Of a stretch of DNA of 20,911 nt, positions 1-8,289 are shown in pieces; the stretch's first letter is position 1, and each line of letters opens with the position of its first letter. This DNA is from Chara braunii (lineage: Eukaryota; Streptophyta; Charophyceae; Charales; Characeae). The DNA lies in the NCBI GenBank assembly GCA_003427395.1, contig BFEA01000086.1:2795812-2816722 (forward strand). Reading direction: 5' to 3'. The notes below the pieces were generated by a model. It was not told the origin of the DNA. It was given only the letters and a program-made list of their open reading frames with translations, and searched no databases. A program made the position numbers and the translations under genes.

Positions 1-924
1 GTGTTGTTTTGGTTTCTGACTGTGTCTGTCCCAGTCTGTACTGTTTGTCTTGTCTGTCTGTATGCCTCAGACTGTCTGTCTATTCGACAGTTTGTATGTC
101 CGTGCCTGTTTGCCTCCCCCTCTTTTCTCTTACCGGGGATGCGGCACAGTTCAATCAGTCCCTGGCTGGTCCAGTCAAGCAAGTACCGTCTGGGACTGTG
201 TACACCGCGGGCCAGGGAAACAGAGCAGACCAATAAATCAAGAGGCCGCGTACAACCATTCATTCATTCCTGCGGAAGCCATTCGGAAGTGTTGCCACCG
301 CGACCTATGCAAGGAGGTCTGTAATGAGCTCAGGGCTGAAGTGAGTGAGAGCGTGTGTAGGGTACCTAGGTCCGGAGTTGAAGTATTAAGTGAACAGCGG
401 TGTTGAACACAGTAAATGGAGTTGAGGGTTCAGGCGCTGAGGCGCTGTAGCCTGTTGTTTCGAGTTTGCATCCGAACTGTGCTCTTGGTTTCCATACCTC
501 CGAGCCTTGAGTGGGCACCCTGGTGCCAGTTCGTACCGTTAGTACATGCTAGCTGAAGAAGGAAAACGAGTCCGATTGGAGTGTATCCATGTCCTTATGC
601 ACGTGCCACTATGTGATCGTACCCTCTACGGGGTACTGCACACTGCGTGCCCTCCACTGTACTCGTGTCTCTGCGTAAGTCACGGTGTCTGCGTATGTTT
701 ACGGTGTATGCGACCTTTTGTCACACCGTCCGTGTACCTCTGTCGTGTGCGTGTCATCGGGTGACCGTGTTCAAGTGACTTGTGGGCTTGCCACAGTGTG
801 TCTGTCTACCACAGTGTTCACGTAACCGGGACTTTGTGTTTCTTCACTGTATGTTTTTGTCGCTATGCTCTGTTTTGCCTGCCTGAGAAGTGTGAGTGAA
901 AATCAAGTCTGATTTTTACCGATA

Positions 925-925
<1 letters not shown>
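1..925. other. No confident gene; pyrimidine/GT-rich tract with possible terminal exon
   Basis: The first 120 bases are rich in CTGT/TGTCTG repeats, and 540-900 is GT-rich without a persuasive reading frame. At 149 onward an AG is followed by an open frame with ordinary composition (FNQSLAGPVKQVPSG...). It ends in a TAA that overlaps an AATAAA polyadenylation-like hexamer near 231-236. This could be a terminal exon or the end of a repeat element, but nothing identifies it. The other open frames here are Cys/Val/Leu-rich by-products of the GT-rich composition. Confidence 0.25.
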
Positions 926-1112
<187 letters not shown>

Positions 1113-1253
1113 GATAGCAATAGCGAAATTCAGTAATCAGACAACATCATACACATAAGACTGGCTAGTCGTGATCTCGAACCAATTGCAAAGTTGCATC
1201 ACGAGTTACACCAAATAAGAGCACCGCACAAGATCATAATTGTCAATGCTGGA

Positions 1254-1387
1254 ATAGTCTCATCGTCATCAACAAAGAACCAGAGTTGATATCCTACCTA
1301 GCCTATACTACAATGTCGAGGTTGACGACAACAGCTCCCCGGAGTACGTGCAGATCTCGGACAATGCCGCACGTGCCAAGCACCCGG
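1254..1387 (+). other. Exon-like open segment ending at a GTATGT donor
   Basis: The frame is open from after a TAG near 1253 and ends with residues PEYVQISDNAARAKHP immediately before GTATGT (donor at about 1388). Its composition is protein-like and not low-complexity. The end of this segment resembles the segment that ends at 2272 (PKYSKMSPMQAIADAR, then GTAAGT). The two look like diverged copies of one exon. No domain is recognised and no full gene could be assembled. Confidence 0.3.
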
Positions 1388-1465
1388 TATGTCTCTCGTC
1401 TCACTCACAACCTCGATCCCTGACTCACAGATGCCCCATGTACTACTGTGCAAATAAATAATAAT

Positions 1466-1506
<41 letters not shown>

Positions 1507-1830
1507 TAATAATAATAAACACGTAAGGAACATGAATGTGGACTAAGTACAGAAATCCAAACTGCAAAATCATACTGAAGTCCGAGTAGTCAAAGCGAGA
1601 GCAGATAGCACAATGGACCAAGTAACCATCCCTCTGAGAACGATACAGCAGAATCGTGAGTCACTGTCCAAGCCCAACAGGCAACACCAACCTCATAACC
1701 CATTATAGCTCTCTTCTGTGAATGGAGTCAGGTGCCCTATCTACTCTACAGACTAAGCCTACAACTACAACTATGAAAGCAACCAGACAACTTTGACGAT
1801 CAGTGTATGATGGTGTCAATACCAATGCCG
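1376..1830. repeat. Diverged repeat unit, copy A (contains (AAT)n)
   Basis: The unit begins with TATGTCTC...CTCACAACC...CTGACTCACAGATGCC, which is closely matched at 1845-1895. It passes through (AAT)n at about 1455-1520. It continues with a segment whose CATGAATGTGGAC...ACAGAAA...GTAGTC pattern is matched at about 3158-3220. The copy is diverged and carries no intact reading frame. The unit length is roughly 450 bp. Confidence 0.5.
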
Positions 1831-1831
1831 G

Positions 1832-2288
1832 CCTCCTATCCACCTATGTATGTCTCGCTTCTCATTTCACAACCCAATCCCTAACTCACAGATGCCACTC
1901 GGACCCAAGAACTATCGTACATCTTAATAATAATAATAATAATAATAATACAGGAAAAATAATCAACAGCGTGATGACAATTCTTGATTACATCATCATT
2001 CTGAAACCAGATAGTCAGACTGTTTCTAGAGAGCAGTATTGCACCGATAATACACCAATGGAGATTAGTAATTCTGAAAACCAATGTCAATGAGAGCTTG
2101 CTCTTGCCACCACCAACATGAGTATCCAGACCCTATCTCCCTTCCTGTTGCTCAGTGCCCAGCCTACTCCCTACACCGCTACTATAGATTACAAAGAGAC
2201 TGCAACTATTGTCATTAGTGGCGGCCCGAAGTACTCGAAGATGTCACCTATGCAGGCCATCGCCGATGCCAGGTAAGTATCCCCCCCA

Positions 2289-2290
<2 letters not shown>
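1832..2290. repeat. Diverged repeat unit, copy B, with exon-like 3' end
   Basis: This is a second copy of the unit at 1376-1830. Its head is about 85 percent identical to copy A by eye, and its (AAT)n tract at 1924-1950 is short. Its end, about 2180-2272, is open in one frame and finishes at AG/GTAAGT (donor 2273-2278). That makes it the best exon candidate of the set. A (CAT)n tract and a pyrimidine-rich stretch follow, as expected for an intron, but no acceptor-exon pair could be fixed. Confidence 0.45.

Positions 2291-2326
<36 letters not shown>
2289..2326. repeat. (CAT)n microsatellite
   Basis: About twelve perfect CAT units lie just downstream of the GTAAGT donor-like site at 2273. The tract would sit inside an intron if that donor is real. 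Confidence 0.9.
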
Positions 2327-3045
2327 CTACCACCTTTTTTCTCCCCTTCTCTCTCTCTCTCTCTTTCTCATCTCTCTCTCCTTTTCTCACATGCACACAT
2401 ACATACTGTCGATGCCGTAAAGGTGCAGACTAGAACAAGAACCGTCCTCTTATACAAGGTATAGATACCGTAGCGGAAGACTTAGATACAGATCCTGACC
2501 TGTCCGGGATTGACCTCACTCACATAGTACAGAGTAGCGACGCAAATGCTAGATACCAATGACTACCCCAATCAATGTCGCATTAGAGACCAATCATACA
2601 TCAGTCTCATCACAAGGTGTGAAGGGGCCTGACACTTATACAGGAAGAAGTTTCAGTCCCTGTCATACGCAGTCGAAGAGGAGAGGAAGATTAGACGAAG
2701 AAGGGGAAGGATGGGCACGTTGTCAGTCTCAAGTCCGTGATACGATCTCGAATAGCCCCATCCTATGTCTGTATCCTAATGTCGTGTCTGGATTCAATGT
2801 CGTCAAGTCTCGAGTCAGAACTCTCTCTCCCTTCTTTCTCCTGCTCCTTCTTCTTCCTTATCCCCGTACTTTTCACCCCAACTCCTCTCCTCCTATAATC
2901 TTACTTCTGCAGATCGTATTTTTCATTCTCACGTACCTCTGTTGTTGTTTTTGTCGACTGTGGGTGCGGAACAGGTAAGTCTTTTTTGCTACTCTATCAC
3001 TCACTCCTTCCTACTGTGTCTGTCTGCCAAGGTTACAAGCATGCT
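2327..3045. other. No confident gene; splice-like sites only
   Basis: The stretch holds a CT-rich tract (2338-2390), a 139-residue open frame (2559-2978) ending in a Leu/Phe-rich low-complexity tail, and a GGAACAG/GTAAGT donor-like site near 2974. The first half of the open frame (near 2600-2740) is charged and not obviously low-complexity. No family is recognised, and the second half follows a TTCTTCTTCC-type tract, so a functional protein is not supported. Confidence 0.2.
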
Positions 3046-3111
3046 ACTAAAACAGTATTAACTTTATGAACAAAATGATAGTGATAATAGTAATAACAAT
3101 AATAATAATAA

Positions 3112-3142
<31 letters not shown>

Positions 3143-3490
3143 AATAATATGCAATGCGCATGAGTGTGAACGATATACAGAAAACCAAGTTACGAAATTA
3201 TCACAGATGTTCAAGTAGTCGTATCCAAGAAAAGAGTACAAATGCACCGAGAAAACCCTCCATAAGAGCAATACAATGAAGTTTTGAGCCTATGTCCAAA
3301 CCCGTAGGCCACACCATCACGGTATCCAGAGTCGCTCTCCCTGTCCGCACACAACGCCCAACCTACCCTACTATACACTCTCATACTACAGCCGATTTAC
3401 ACAGCAGGATCACTTCTGCTCCTAAAGACCATTGTACATGACTGTCCACACTATCGTCGGCTTCTCTTCATGTACCAGGTACATAACTCG
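3046..3490. repeat. Diverged repeat unit, copy C (contains (AAT)n)
   Basis: An (AAT)n tract at 3086-3150 is followed by sequence that matches copy A downstream of its own AAT tract (CATGAGTGTGAAC...ACAGAAAACC...AAGTAGTC). Further on, TGTCCAAACCCGTAGGCCACACCA parallels TGTCCAAGCCCAACAGGCAACACCA of copy A. The end, about 3385-3475, parallels the exon-like end of copy B but contains a stop. It is a decayed copy. Confidence 0.45.
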
Positions 3491-3540
3491 TCATCCCCAA
3501 TCAACCTTGATTAACTCCACTCTTTTCCCTCTCTCTCTCG

Positions 3541-3616
3541 TAGTCTGCAGATGCAATGAAGTCAGATGTTGAGGGGGAAGGAGAATATGGTGGACTGAGA
3601 GGAAGAAGAAGAAGAA
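3541..3616. repeat. Array box, copy 1
   Basis: The box has the pattern TCTGCAGATGC..TGAAGTCAGAT..GAGGG, then GGTGGACTGAGAGGAAGAAGAAGAAG. The same order of words recurs at 4474-4550, 4618-4700, 5259-5330 and 5574-5653. Copy 1 is followed by the 37-nt micro-exon; only copies 1 and 5 have it. Confidence 0.6.
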
Positions 3617-3673
3617 CACTCTTTTTCCACTTTGGGTCAGGTACTAACCAGGGACTGTTGGCGCCTGCTGTAG

Positions 3674-3710
3674 GTACCTTGAAGACGAAGGCGGAGCAGC
3701 GGCGCTATGG
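3674..3710 (+). other. Putative 37-nt micro-exon, copy 1
   Basis: The 37 nt are preceded by CTGCTGTAG and followed by GTAAGTACC, so both splice dinucleotides are present with a strong donor. One frame reads YLEDEGGAAALW. The copy at 5748-5784 has exactly the same length and the same borders with seven base differences (about 81 percent identity). A size preserved between AG and GTAAGT argues for a duplicated exon rather than chance. 37 is not a multiple of three, so skipping or inclusion would shift frame. The parent gene is unknown. Confidence 0.4.
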
Positions 3711-4369
3711 GTAAGTACCTTTGGCCTTTGCCCAATCTCTCTCTCTTATTCACATCTCTCTCTCTCTCTCCCTCTCTCTGAACGCTTACATGGAGAGAGA
3801 GAACGTAGGGAGAAACGACCGTGAGTCGGAAAGGAGGAGAGAGGTTATTAGTGGGGAATCAGGTAGAGGTTATGTTGGGTGCTTTACCCAGGATCTGATT
3901 CAACCTTTCTGGGACAGACATTGATTGGACACGAGGCGTGGGACTATCCAACTTCGGTATTGCTATCTTGGGCTACTCCCTCGCCTTCCCTTCTTCATCT
4001 CGTCCCTCCACCATCTCTCATCCGCGGTATTTTCTCGTGCACGCGTGCGAGGAAGGGACCTTTCTTCCGTGGTTGAGGTCCCTCCTCCCTCTCTCTCCCT
4101 CATGCGATGTGTGATGGATGTCGGGTCATTCCAGATCAGATCAGATCTTCTCCCTTCGTCTTCCACGGCGTCGCTTTGCGCCATCCCATATGTATTCGGA
4201 ATGTTCATTGCTTGTTGATGCTACGTTGTCCTTGCATTGTCCGTTTTCAGCCCTTTTCATCACATAGCGAATCCTTAGCTCCTTGCACATCGTCCTACTG
4301 GACATGCGTCGTACATACACACACACACATTGTGTAGTACGTATTTTTCCATATCCTGACGGAAGATAC

Positions 4370-4550
4370 ATTCAATTTCGCTCATCTATTGATGGAAGTA
4401 TCGTGAGCCCAGTCCAGGGCCGAAGACTTAACCATTTGGCGACACGTATATCTCCCAATCTCTTTCTTTCTCGTATTCTGCTAATGCAGTGAAGTCGGGT
4501 AGCGAGAGGGTGAGGGAGAGGTGGACTTAGAAGATGAAGAAGAAGAACTT
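4370..4550. repeat. Array unit: inverted-repeat right arm plus box, copy 2
   Basis: It begins with a right-arm-like segment (GCTCATCTATTGATGGAAGTATCG), then CCAATCTCTTTCTTTCTC, then the box TGCAGTGAAGTCGGGTAGCG with AGAGGGTGAGGGAGAGGTGG and a GAAGAAGAAGAAC end. Together with the next three units it forms a degenerate array with spacing of about 150-500 bp. Confidence 0.5.

Positions 4551-4612
<62 letters not shown>
4550..4612. repeat. (CT)n microsatellite
   Basis: A nearly pure (CT)n tract of about 60 bases separates box copies 2 and 3. Confidence 0.95.
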
Positions 4613-4613
<1 letters not shown>

Positions 4614-4617
4614 CTTT

Positions 4618-4700
4618 ATAGTCTGCAGTTGCAGTGAAGTCAGATAGCGAGAGGGTGAGAGGGAGATGGTGGACTGAGAAGAGGAAGAAGAAGAACTATC
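4618..4700. repeat. Array box, copy 3
   Basis: The box reads TCTGCAGTTGCAGTGAAGTC, AGATAGCGAGAGGGTGAGAG and GGAGATGGTGGACTGAGAAG, then AGGAAGAAGAAGAAC. It is the best-preserved copy and the closest to copy 1 at 3541. It is followed by a long CT-rich tract. Confidence 0.6.
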
Positions 4701-4815
4701 TCTTTACTCTTTCTCTTCTCCTCTCTTTCACTCTTCCTCCACCTCCTCTCTTTCTCTCCCCTCTCTCTTGCATCTCTCCCTCCTTGGTCGAATCTTCAAC
4801 GTCTCACGCATATGC

Positions 4816-4912
4816 ATTCCATCGAAAGAACGAGCAAACTCGGAATGAATCTTCTGCTGAAACGGGGAAATATACACTGGCACTTTTTGGTTTGCTCGTT
4901 CTATCGATCCAG
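4816..4912. repeat. Inverted-repeat hairpin unit, copy 1
   Basis: Left arm ATCGAAAGAACGAGCAAAC and right arm TTTGCTCGTTCTATCGAT are complementary over about 18 bp with one mismatch. The loop of about 60 bp contains GGAATGAATCTTCTGCTGAAACG. A matching unit lies at 5047-5140 and a truncated one at about 5860-5925. The conserved arms suggest a small palindromic repeat, or RNA hairpin, multiplied with the array. Confidence 0.6.
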
Positions 4913-4967
4913 GTAGCGCGCAGCGAGGCGCGTGTCGGAGACTTAGCTGATGGCCAAGGTCTCTCTT

Positions 4968-4973
<6 letters not shown>

Positions 4974-5003
<30 letters not shown>
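4974..5003. repeat. (CA)n microsatellite
   Basis: About 15 CA units lie between the two hairpin copies. Confidence 0.95.
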
Positions 5004-5006
<3 letters not shown>

Positions 5007-5046
5007 TACACTAGTCGAATCATGAACGTCTCACATACACACGTTC

Positions 5047-5140
5047 CATCGATAGGACGAGCAAAACGAAATGAATCTTCCGCTGAAACGATGAGATATA
5101 CATTGTCACTTTCTGATTTGCTTGCTCTATCGATCCAAAG
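5047..5140. repeat. Inverted-repeat hairpin unit, copy 2
   Basis: Arms ATCGATAGGACGAGCAAA and TTTGCTTGCTCTATCGAT are complementary with two mismatches. The loop carries GAAATGAATCTTCCGCTGAAACG, as in copy 1, and the right arm is followed by CCAAAGTAGCG as at 4910 (CCAGGTAGCG). Loop and arms are conserved together. Confidence 0.6.
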
Positions 5141-5218
5141 TAGCGTGCGTCGAGCCGTGGCTGGAGATTTACCAGTTCGGCGATGCGTATCTCACCCAAT
5201 CTCTTTCTCTTTCCTCTC

Positions 5219-5219
5219 A

Positions 5220-5259
<40 letters not shown>

Positions 5260-5330
5260 TCGCAGATGACTAGATCGTGTAGCGAGAGGGTGAGGAGAGA
5301 TGGTGGATTTAGAAAAAAAGAAGAAGAAAT
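5219..5330. repeat. (AGT)n microsatellite joined to array box, copy 4
   Basis: About thirteen AGT units (5219-5259) take the place of the usual CTCGTAGT lead-in. The box follows with TTCGCAGATGAC, AGCGAGAGGGTGAGGAGAGA and TGGTGGATTTAG plus an A/G-rich end. Confidence 0.75.
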
Positions 5331-5407
5331 CTCTCTCTCTCTCTCTCTATCGCACACGAATACGTATGCTCACACACACGTGTAACGAATCCAACAATGG
5401 TGGTAAT

Positions 5408-5427
5408 GTATATATATATATATATAT
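5408..5427. repeat. (TA)n microsatellite
   Basis: A short TA run lies upstream of another right-arm-like segment (CGTTCTTCCTATCGATGGAAGTAGC, about 5450-5475). Confidence 0.9.
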
Positions 5428-5573
5428 CATATTCGTAGATCTATACGATTTCGTTCTTCCTATCGATGGAAGTAGCAACAGATCTTTGCGATCTTGTTCG
5501 TCCCATCGAAGGAAATAAAAGAAGTCCGCCGCGAGATCCAAGACTTGCCCCGTCATCTCTCTCTCTCTCACTC

Positions 5574-5653
5574 GTAGTTCGCAGATACTAAGTAGCTAGT
5601 TAGCGAGAGGGTGAGGAGGAGATGATGGACTTATGAGAGGAAGAAAAAGAACT
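5574..5653. repeat. Array box, copy 5
   Basis: The box reads GTAGTTCGCAGATAC, TAGCGAGAGGGTGAGGAGGA and GATGATGGACTTATGAGAGG, then AAGAAAAAGAAC. Like copy 1 it is followed by a CT-rich tract, GAGCCAGGTAC and the micro-exon. That places copies 1 and 5 as the fullest units of the array. Confidence 0.6.
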
Positions 5654-5747
5654 ATCTCTCTCTCCCCCTCTCTCTCTCTCTCACACTCTCTCTCTCTTTC
5701 TCTCGTTTTGAGCCAGGTACAATCTGGCATGCTGACGTGTGTTGCAG

Positions 5748-5784
5748 GTACCTTAAAGATGAAGCTGGAGCGACGGCGCTATAG
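5748..5784 (+). other. Putative 37-nt micro-exon, copy 2 (with stop)
   Basis: It is preceded by GTGTTGCAG and followed by GTAAGTGTC. Length and borders are the same as for the copy at 3674-3710, and the upstream flank is also alignable (GAGCCAGGTAC...GCTG versus GGGTCAGGTAC...CTGCTG). The frame reads YLKDEAGATAL and then TAG where copy 1 has TGG, so this copy would end translation if read in the same frame. Confidence 0.35.
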
Positions 5785-5884
5785 GTAAGTGTCTCCGGCC
5801 TTTCTCTCTCTCTCGCGCATACACACACAATTGTATAAACTCACACACACACATACGCTATCGATGACATAGATAAGCATGGAA

Positions 5885-6300
5885 TGAATCTTCCACTTAA
5901 ACGTGGAATTATTCATTCGAATTTATGTTATTTATTTATTTATTTGTTTCTATTTATTCTGTTCGAAGGAGCAACTAGAGTCGGTTGCAAGTGGACTCAC
6001 CCGTTCATTTCTCCCGCTCCCCCTCGTTGTCGGAGTCAGTTCTTCTCGTCTTTCTCTTTCCTCCTTCGACTTCCTCTTCTCCTTCTCTCTTTCGCGCGAC
6101 CTCCTACGCCTTCTCCACGTTCCCCTTCCTTCTTCCTTACGAGTGATCTCTCCTAGCCTTCTCGCGTTCTACCCATCGCCACTCTGCACTCTCTCTGGCT
6201 ATCGCGCGACCGATTTCCGATCTCGCTTTCTGCGCGATCTCGCAGTGGCTCGCCCTTCTCTCGAACAAGGGGAACCCCGTGCTATAGGCAGACGTGCACG
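5885..6300. other. No confident gene; pyrimidine-rich, CG-containing stretch
   Basis: It begins with a truncated copy of the array hairpin (GGAATGAATCTTCCACTTAAACG). It then changes to C/T-rich sequence with many CG dinucleotides (TCGCGCGACC, GCGATCTCGC), unlike the AT-rich neighbours. A 133-residue open frame (5903-6304) is Leu/Ser/Arg-rich and follows the pyrimidine bias, so it is probably not a gene. Confidence 0.3.
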
Positions 6301-6330
6301 GTAGGGACGGCCAGGCCTCCCCCCCTTCTT

Positions 6331-6361
6331 TGGCTGAATAAACCCGGCTTTCGGGTTCAGG
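6331..6361 (+). terminator. AATAAA with a stable hairpin
   Basis: TGGCTGAATAAACCCGGC is followed by TTTCGGGTTCAG. Arms CTGAA/ACCCG and CGGGT/TCAG pair around a short loop, and the AATAAA sits in a bulge of the same hairpin. This could be a polyadenylation region of a repeat or LTR (R/U5-like), because the sequence right after it changes character to AT-rich. No LTR partner is seen, so the identity stays open. Confidence 0.3.
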
Positions 6362-6515
6362 TTCACTCGCGCGAATCAGAAGAGGTTACGGGTAGAGATA
6401 AAATATATATATAAAAAAATAATAATTAAATAAAAGAAAACGAATCTAACAAGTCCTACCACTAACTACCAAGTACCTCGTTTCAACGAGACAACTACTA
6501 CTACTAACTCTGATA

Positions 6516-6546
6516 GAGGTCACGGGTTCAAGTCCCGGCCGTCCGA
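6516..6546 (+). other. tRNA 3'-half-like sequence with consensus B box
   Basis: GGTTCAAGTCC (6525-6535) fits the polymerase III B-box consensus. It sits in a T-arm-like stem (CGGG/CCCG) followed by an acceptor-like strand and a final A (GCCGTCCGA). No A box is visible within 80 bases upstream. The complementary GGACGGCC occurs only at 6305-6312. It is best read as a tRNA fragment or SINE piece, not as a functional tRNA. Confidence 0.4.
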
Positions 6547-6584
6547 AACCCAGGTAAAACAAAAGTAAAGCTCCCTGTGAAAAA

Positions 6585-6668
6585 GGGAGCTAGCTTGGAA
6601 GGCGGCGGGCCTTGATCCCCAGATCCCCCGCATATCAACCCGTACTTAAACCTACTGAGCTAGCTCCC
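6585..6668 (-). tRNA. tRNA-like sequence (tRNA pseudogene or SINE head)
   Basis: Read on the minus strand, the 84 nt start GGGAGCTAGCTCAGTAGG, where TAGCTCAGTAGG is a full match to the A-box consensus. They contain GGATCAAGGCC (6608-6618), which fits 9 of 11 B-box positions, and end with AGCTCCC, complementary to the first seven bases. Five T residues (6580-6584 on the complement) follow directly, as for polymerase III termination. The T stem pairs poorly and no convincing anticodon stem can be drawn, so a decayed tRNA or a tRNA-derived SINE head is more likely than a working tRNA. The surrounding AGCTCCC/GGGAGCT words at 6569-6591 add a second overlapping hairpin. Confidence 0.5.
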
Positions 6669-7309
6669 ACTTCGGGTAGAAGGGGAGTAGCTCTAGTATA
6701 TATAAGGTAACGTGGCTCAGTCCAACCAACGGCCTGAGCCCATTCTAGCCTGCGCAAGCGTGCACGCTTGCTAATCTACGTGCCTATCTGAATGTCTGTC
6801 GCCTTGAGCGCGTGCGTGACCGCAAGGGCATGTAGTTCATTGGAAGGCCCGAAGGGCCGGTACTTAGCCGTAGTTGCGGCATCAAGGGTCGCAGCGGGGT
6901 AATCACTCAAGCGGCGGGTAGGCTGGTACCACACCAAGTAGAGGTAGATGTGGCGGGTACTCGACTCGGAGGCAAAAAATTGAAAATTTTTAAACCCCTG
7001 GTATCGGTAGATAGACAGGTACCAGACCAAGTCTCAGTGCGTGTCGTAGATTTCCCTGACACAACATCAACCCAACTGACCCCTCGACTTCTTCTGTTGA
7101 GGGGTATTACTACTGATCCTAATCACAACGACGCGCGTCATAATAACGCGCGCACACACTTAACGAAATTTTCTCACTGATTTTGCCCCGGCCTCAGTGG
7201 CCGAGGAATTTGCTTTCCAGTGTCACGCCAAGCGTGCACACCCCTTTTATTCCAGACCGGCTCCGTCATGGTAGCCGACGCCGCCACCGTGTCGAATGCA
7301 AAGACATGG

Positions 7310-7335
7310 CAAAATACCCTTGTAAGGGTATTTTG
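7310..7335. repeat. Perfect 26-nt palindrome
   Basis: CAAAATACCCTT and AAGGGTATTTTG are exact reverse complements separated by GT, giving a 12-bp stem if transcribed or extruded. It lies in sequence without a recognised gene. Confidence 0.8.
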
Positions 7336-7549
7336 TCCGACAGTATCCCATATCTCATTAAGTGACGTCCCAAAGTCGCTCGGAGAACTGTATGCAAACA
7401 ACAGAAGGATTTCGACAAGCAATTCGTCAAATCGACAAGTGAGATGTAGTTTAGGATTGTCGTTGTCACCTCACTTTTCATTACTACTGCCGGGATTTTA
7501 ACCAGGGTCTCCCACATTATAAAATAACTGACTGACTCGAAGTGAGGAT

Positions 7550-7581
7550 ACTATTTCATGTACTACAGTATATGAAATAGT
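7550..7581. repeat. Imperfect inverted repeat, 15-bp arms
   Basis: ACTATTTCATGTACT and AGTATATGAAATAGT pair over 15 bp with one mismatch around a 2-nt centre. Confidence 0.75.
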
Positions 7582-8252
7582 TAAGTATGACAATGCACCT
7601 TTCCTTTCCCCACACCCTTAGACTTTGGATCCAGGTATCCGTTGGTTGTTTTCGGGGCTGGTGTTCGCGTATGAACTCATCCCGTCAAACGCGGGTCTTA
7701 ACCGAAACCTTGGTTGTTCAACTCTTGATATTACTTGTCCAAAGTTGTCTGTTGTCCTGCCCGAAGCCTAATACAGGAGGACAACGGTCTCCATCTCGAC
7801 CCAACACAGCCCTGCTGATCAGGCCGAAGCTGCGGCCCACCGCATTGTTGTTTACCGGTGGTTACCCTCGTTGGTTGTGCAACGATGGGTTAGTCATCTT
7901 ATGAATTTCAAACTAATCTCGACCTCTTCGACACCCACCTGAATAGGTTCTTTCACTTGGGTGGCCATCCTCTCTAGGCCCTATTCTAGGCTATAGTCGA
8001 AGGGTCCGCTGCCTGGTTGTGCTAGGTCAGCAGCCCACGCTGGGAGTTACGTCCCAACGATGCCAATTTTTCACCATAGGCTTGGTAGTTTTATGCCCTC
8101 AGGTTAACCCTTGAAGTGGATGAACGATGCTTTAAATAAACCAAATAAATGTGAATTTTTAATAAATAGAGCATTCGTTAGGCTGTCACTCAGGATTGTG
8201 TCCTCCAAGTCTTTGATCATAGCTCGGTGAGGCACGCACCTCGGGGTCATTT

Positions 8253-8254
<2 letters not shown>

Positions 8255-8288
<34 letters not shown>
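8255..8288. repeat. (TA)n microsatellite
   Basis: About 17 TA units. If 8650 leftward is an LTR, this tract would lie inside it, as the (TA)n tract at 20666-20707 lies inside the right LTR. Confidence 0.95.

Positions 8289-8289
<1 letters not shown>

Larger units (their letters stand above)
6690..8250. other. No recognised gene; hairpins and short repeats
   Basis: There is no coding region I can support. The stretch contains a near-direct repeat (GGTACCACACCAAGT at 6925 and GGTACCAGACCAAGT at 7018), a perfect palindrome at 7310-7335 and an imperfect one at 7550-7581. Its GC content is higher than its neighbours up to about 8100. A 105-residue open frame at 7587-7904 has no recognisable motif. 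AAATAAA words at 8135-8150 could be polyadenylation-like. It may be remnants of another mobile element. Confidence 0.3.

Noticed and set aside
2559-2978. 139-residue plus-strand frame as a gene
   Set aside because: Second half is a low-complexity Leu/Phe tail from a TTC/CTT tract, and no start or family evidence exists for the first half.
5219-5259. Regular repeats as a CRISPR array
   Set aside because: Plain (AGT)n without spacers, in eukaryotic DNA.
5903-6304. 133-residue plus-strand frame
   Set aside because: Leu/Ser/Arg composition follows the C/T-rich tract and no motif is visible.
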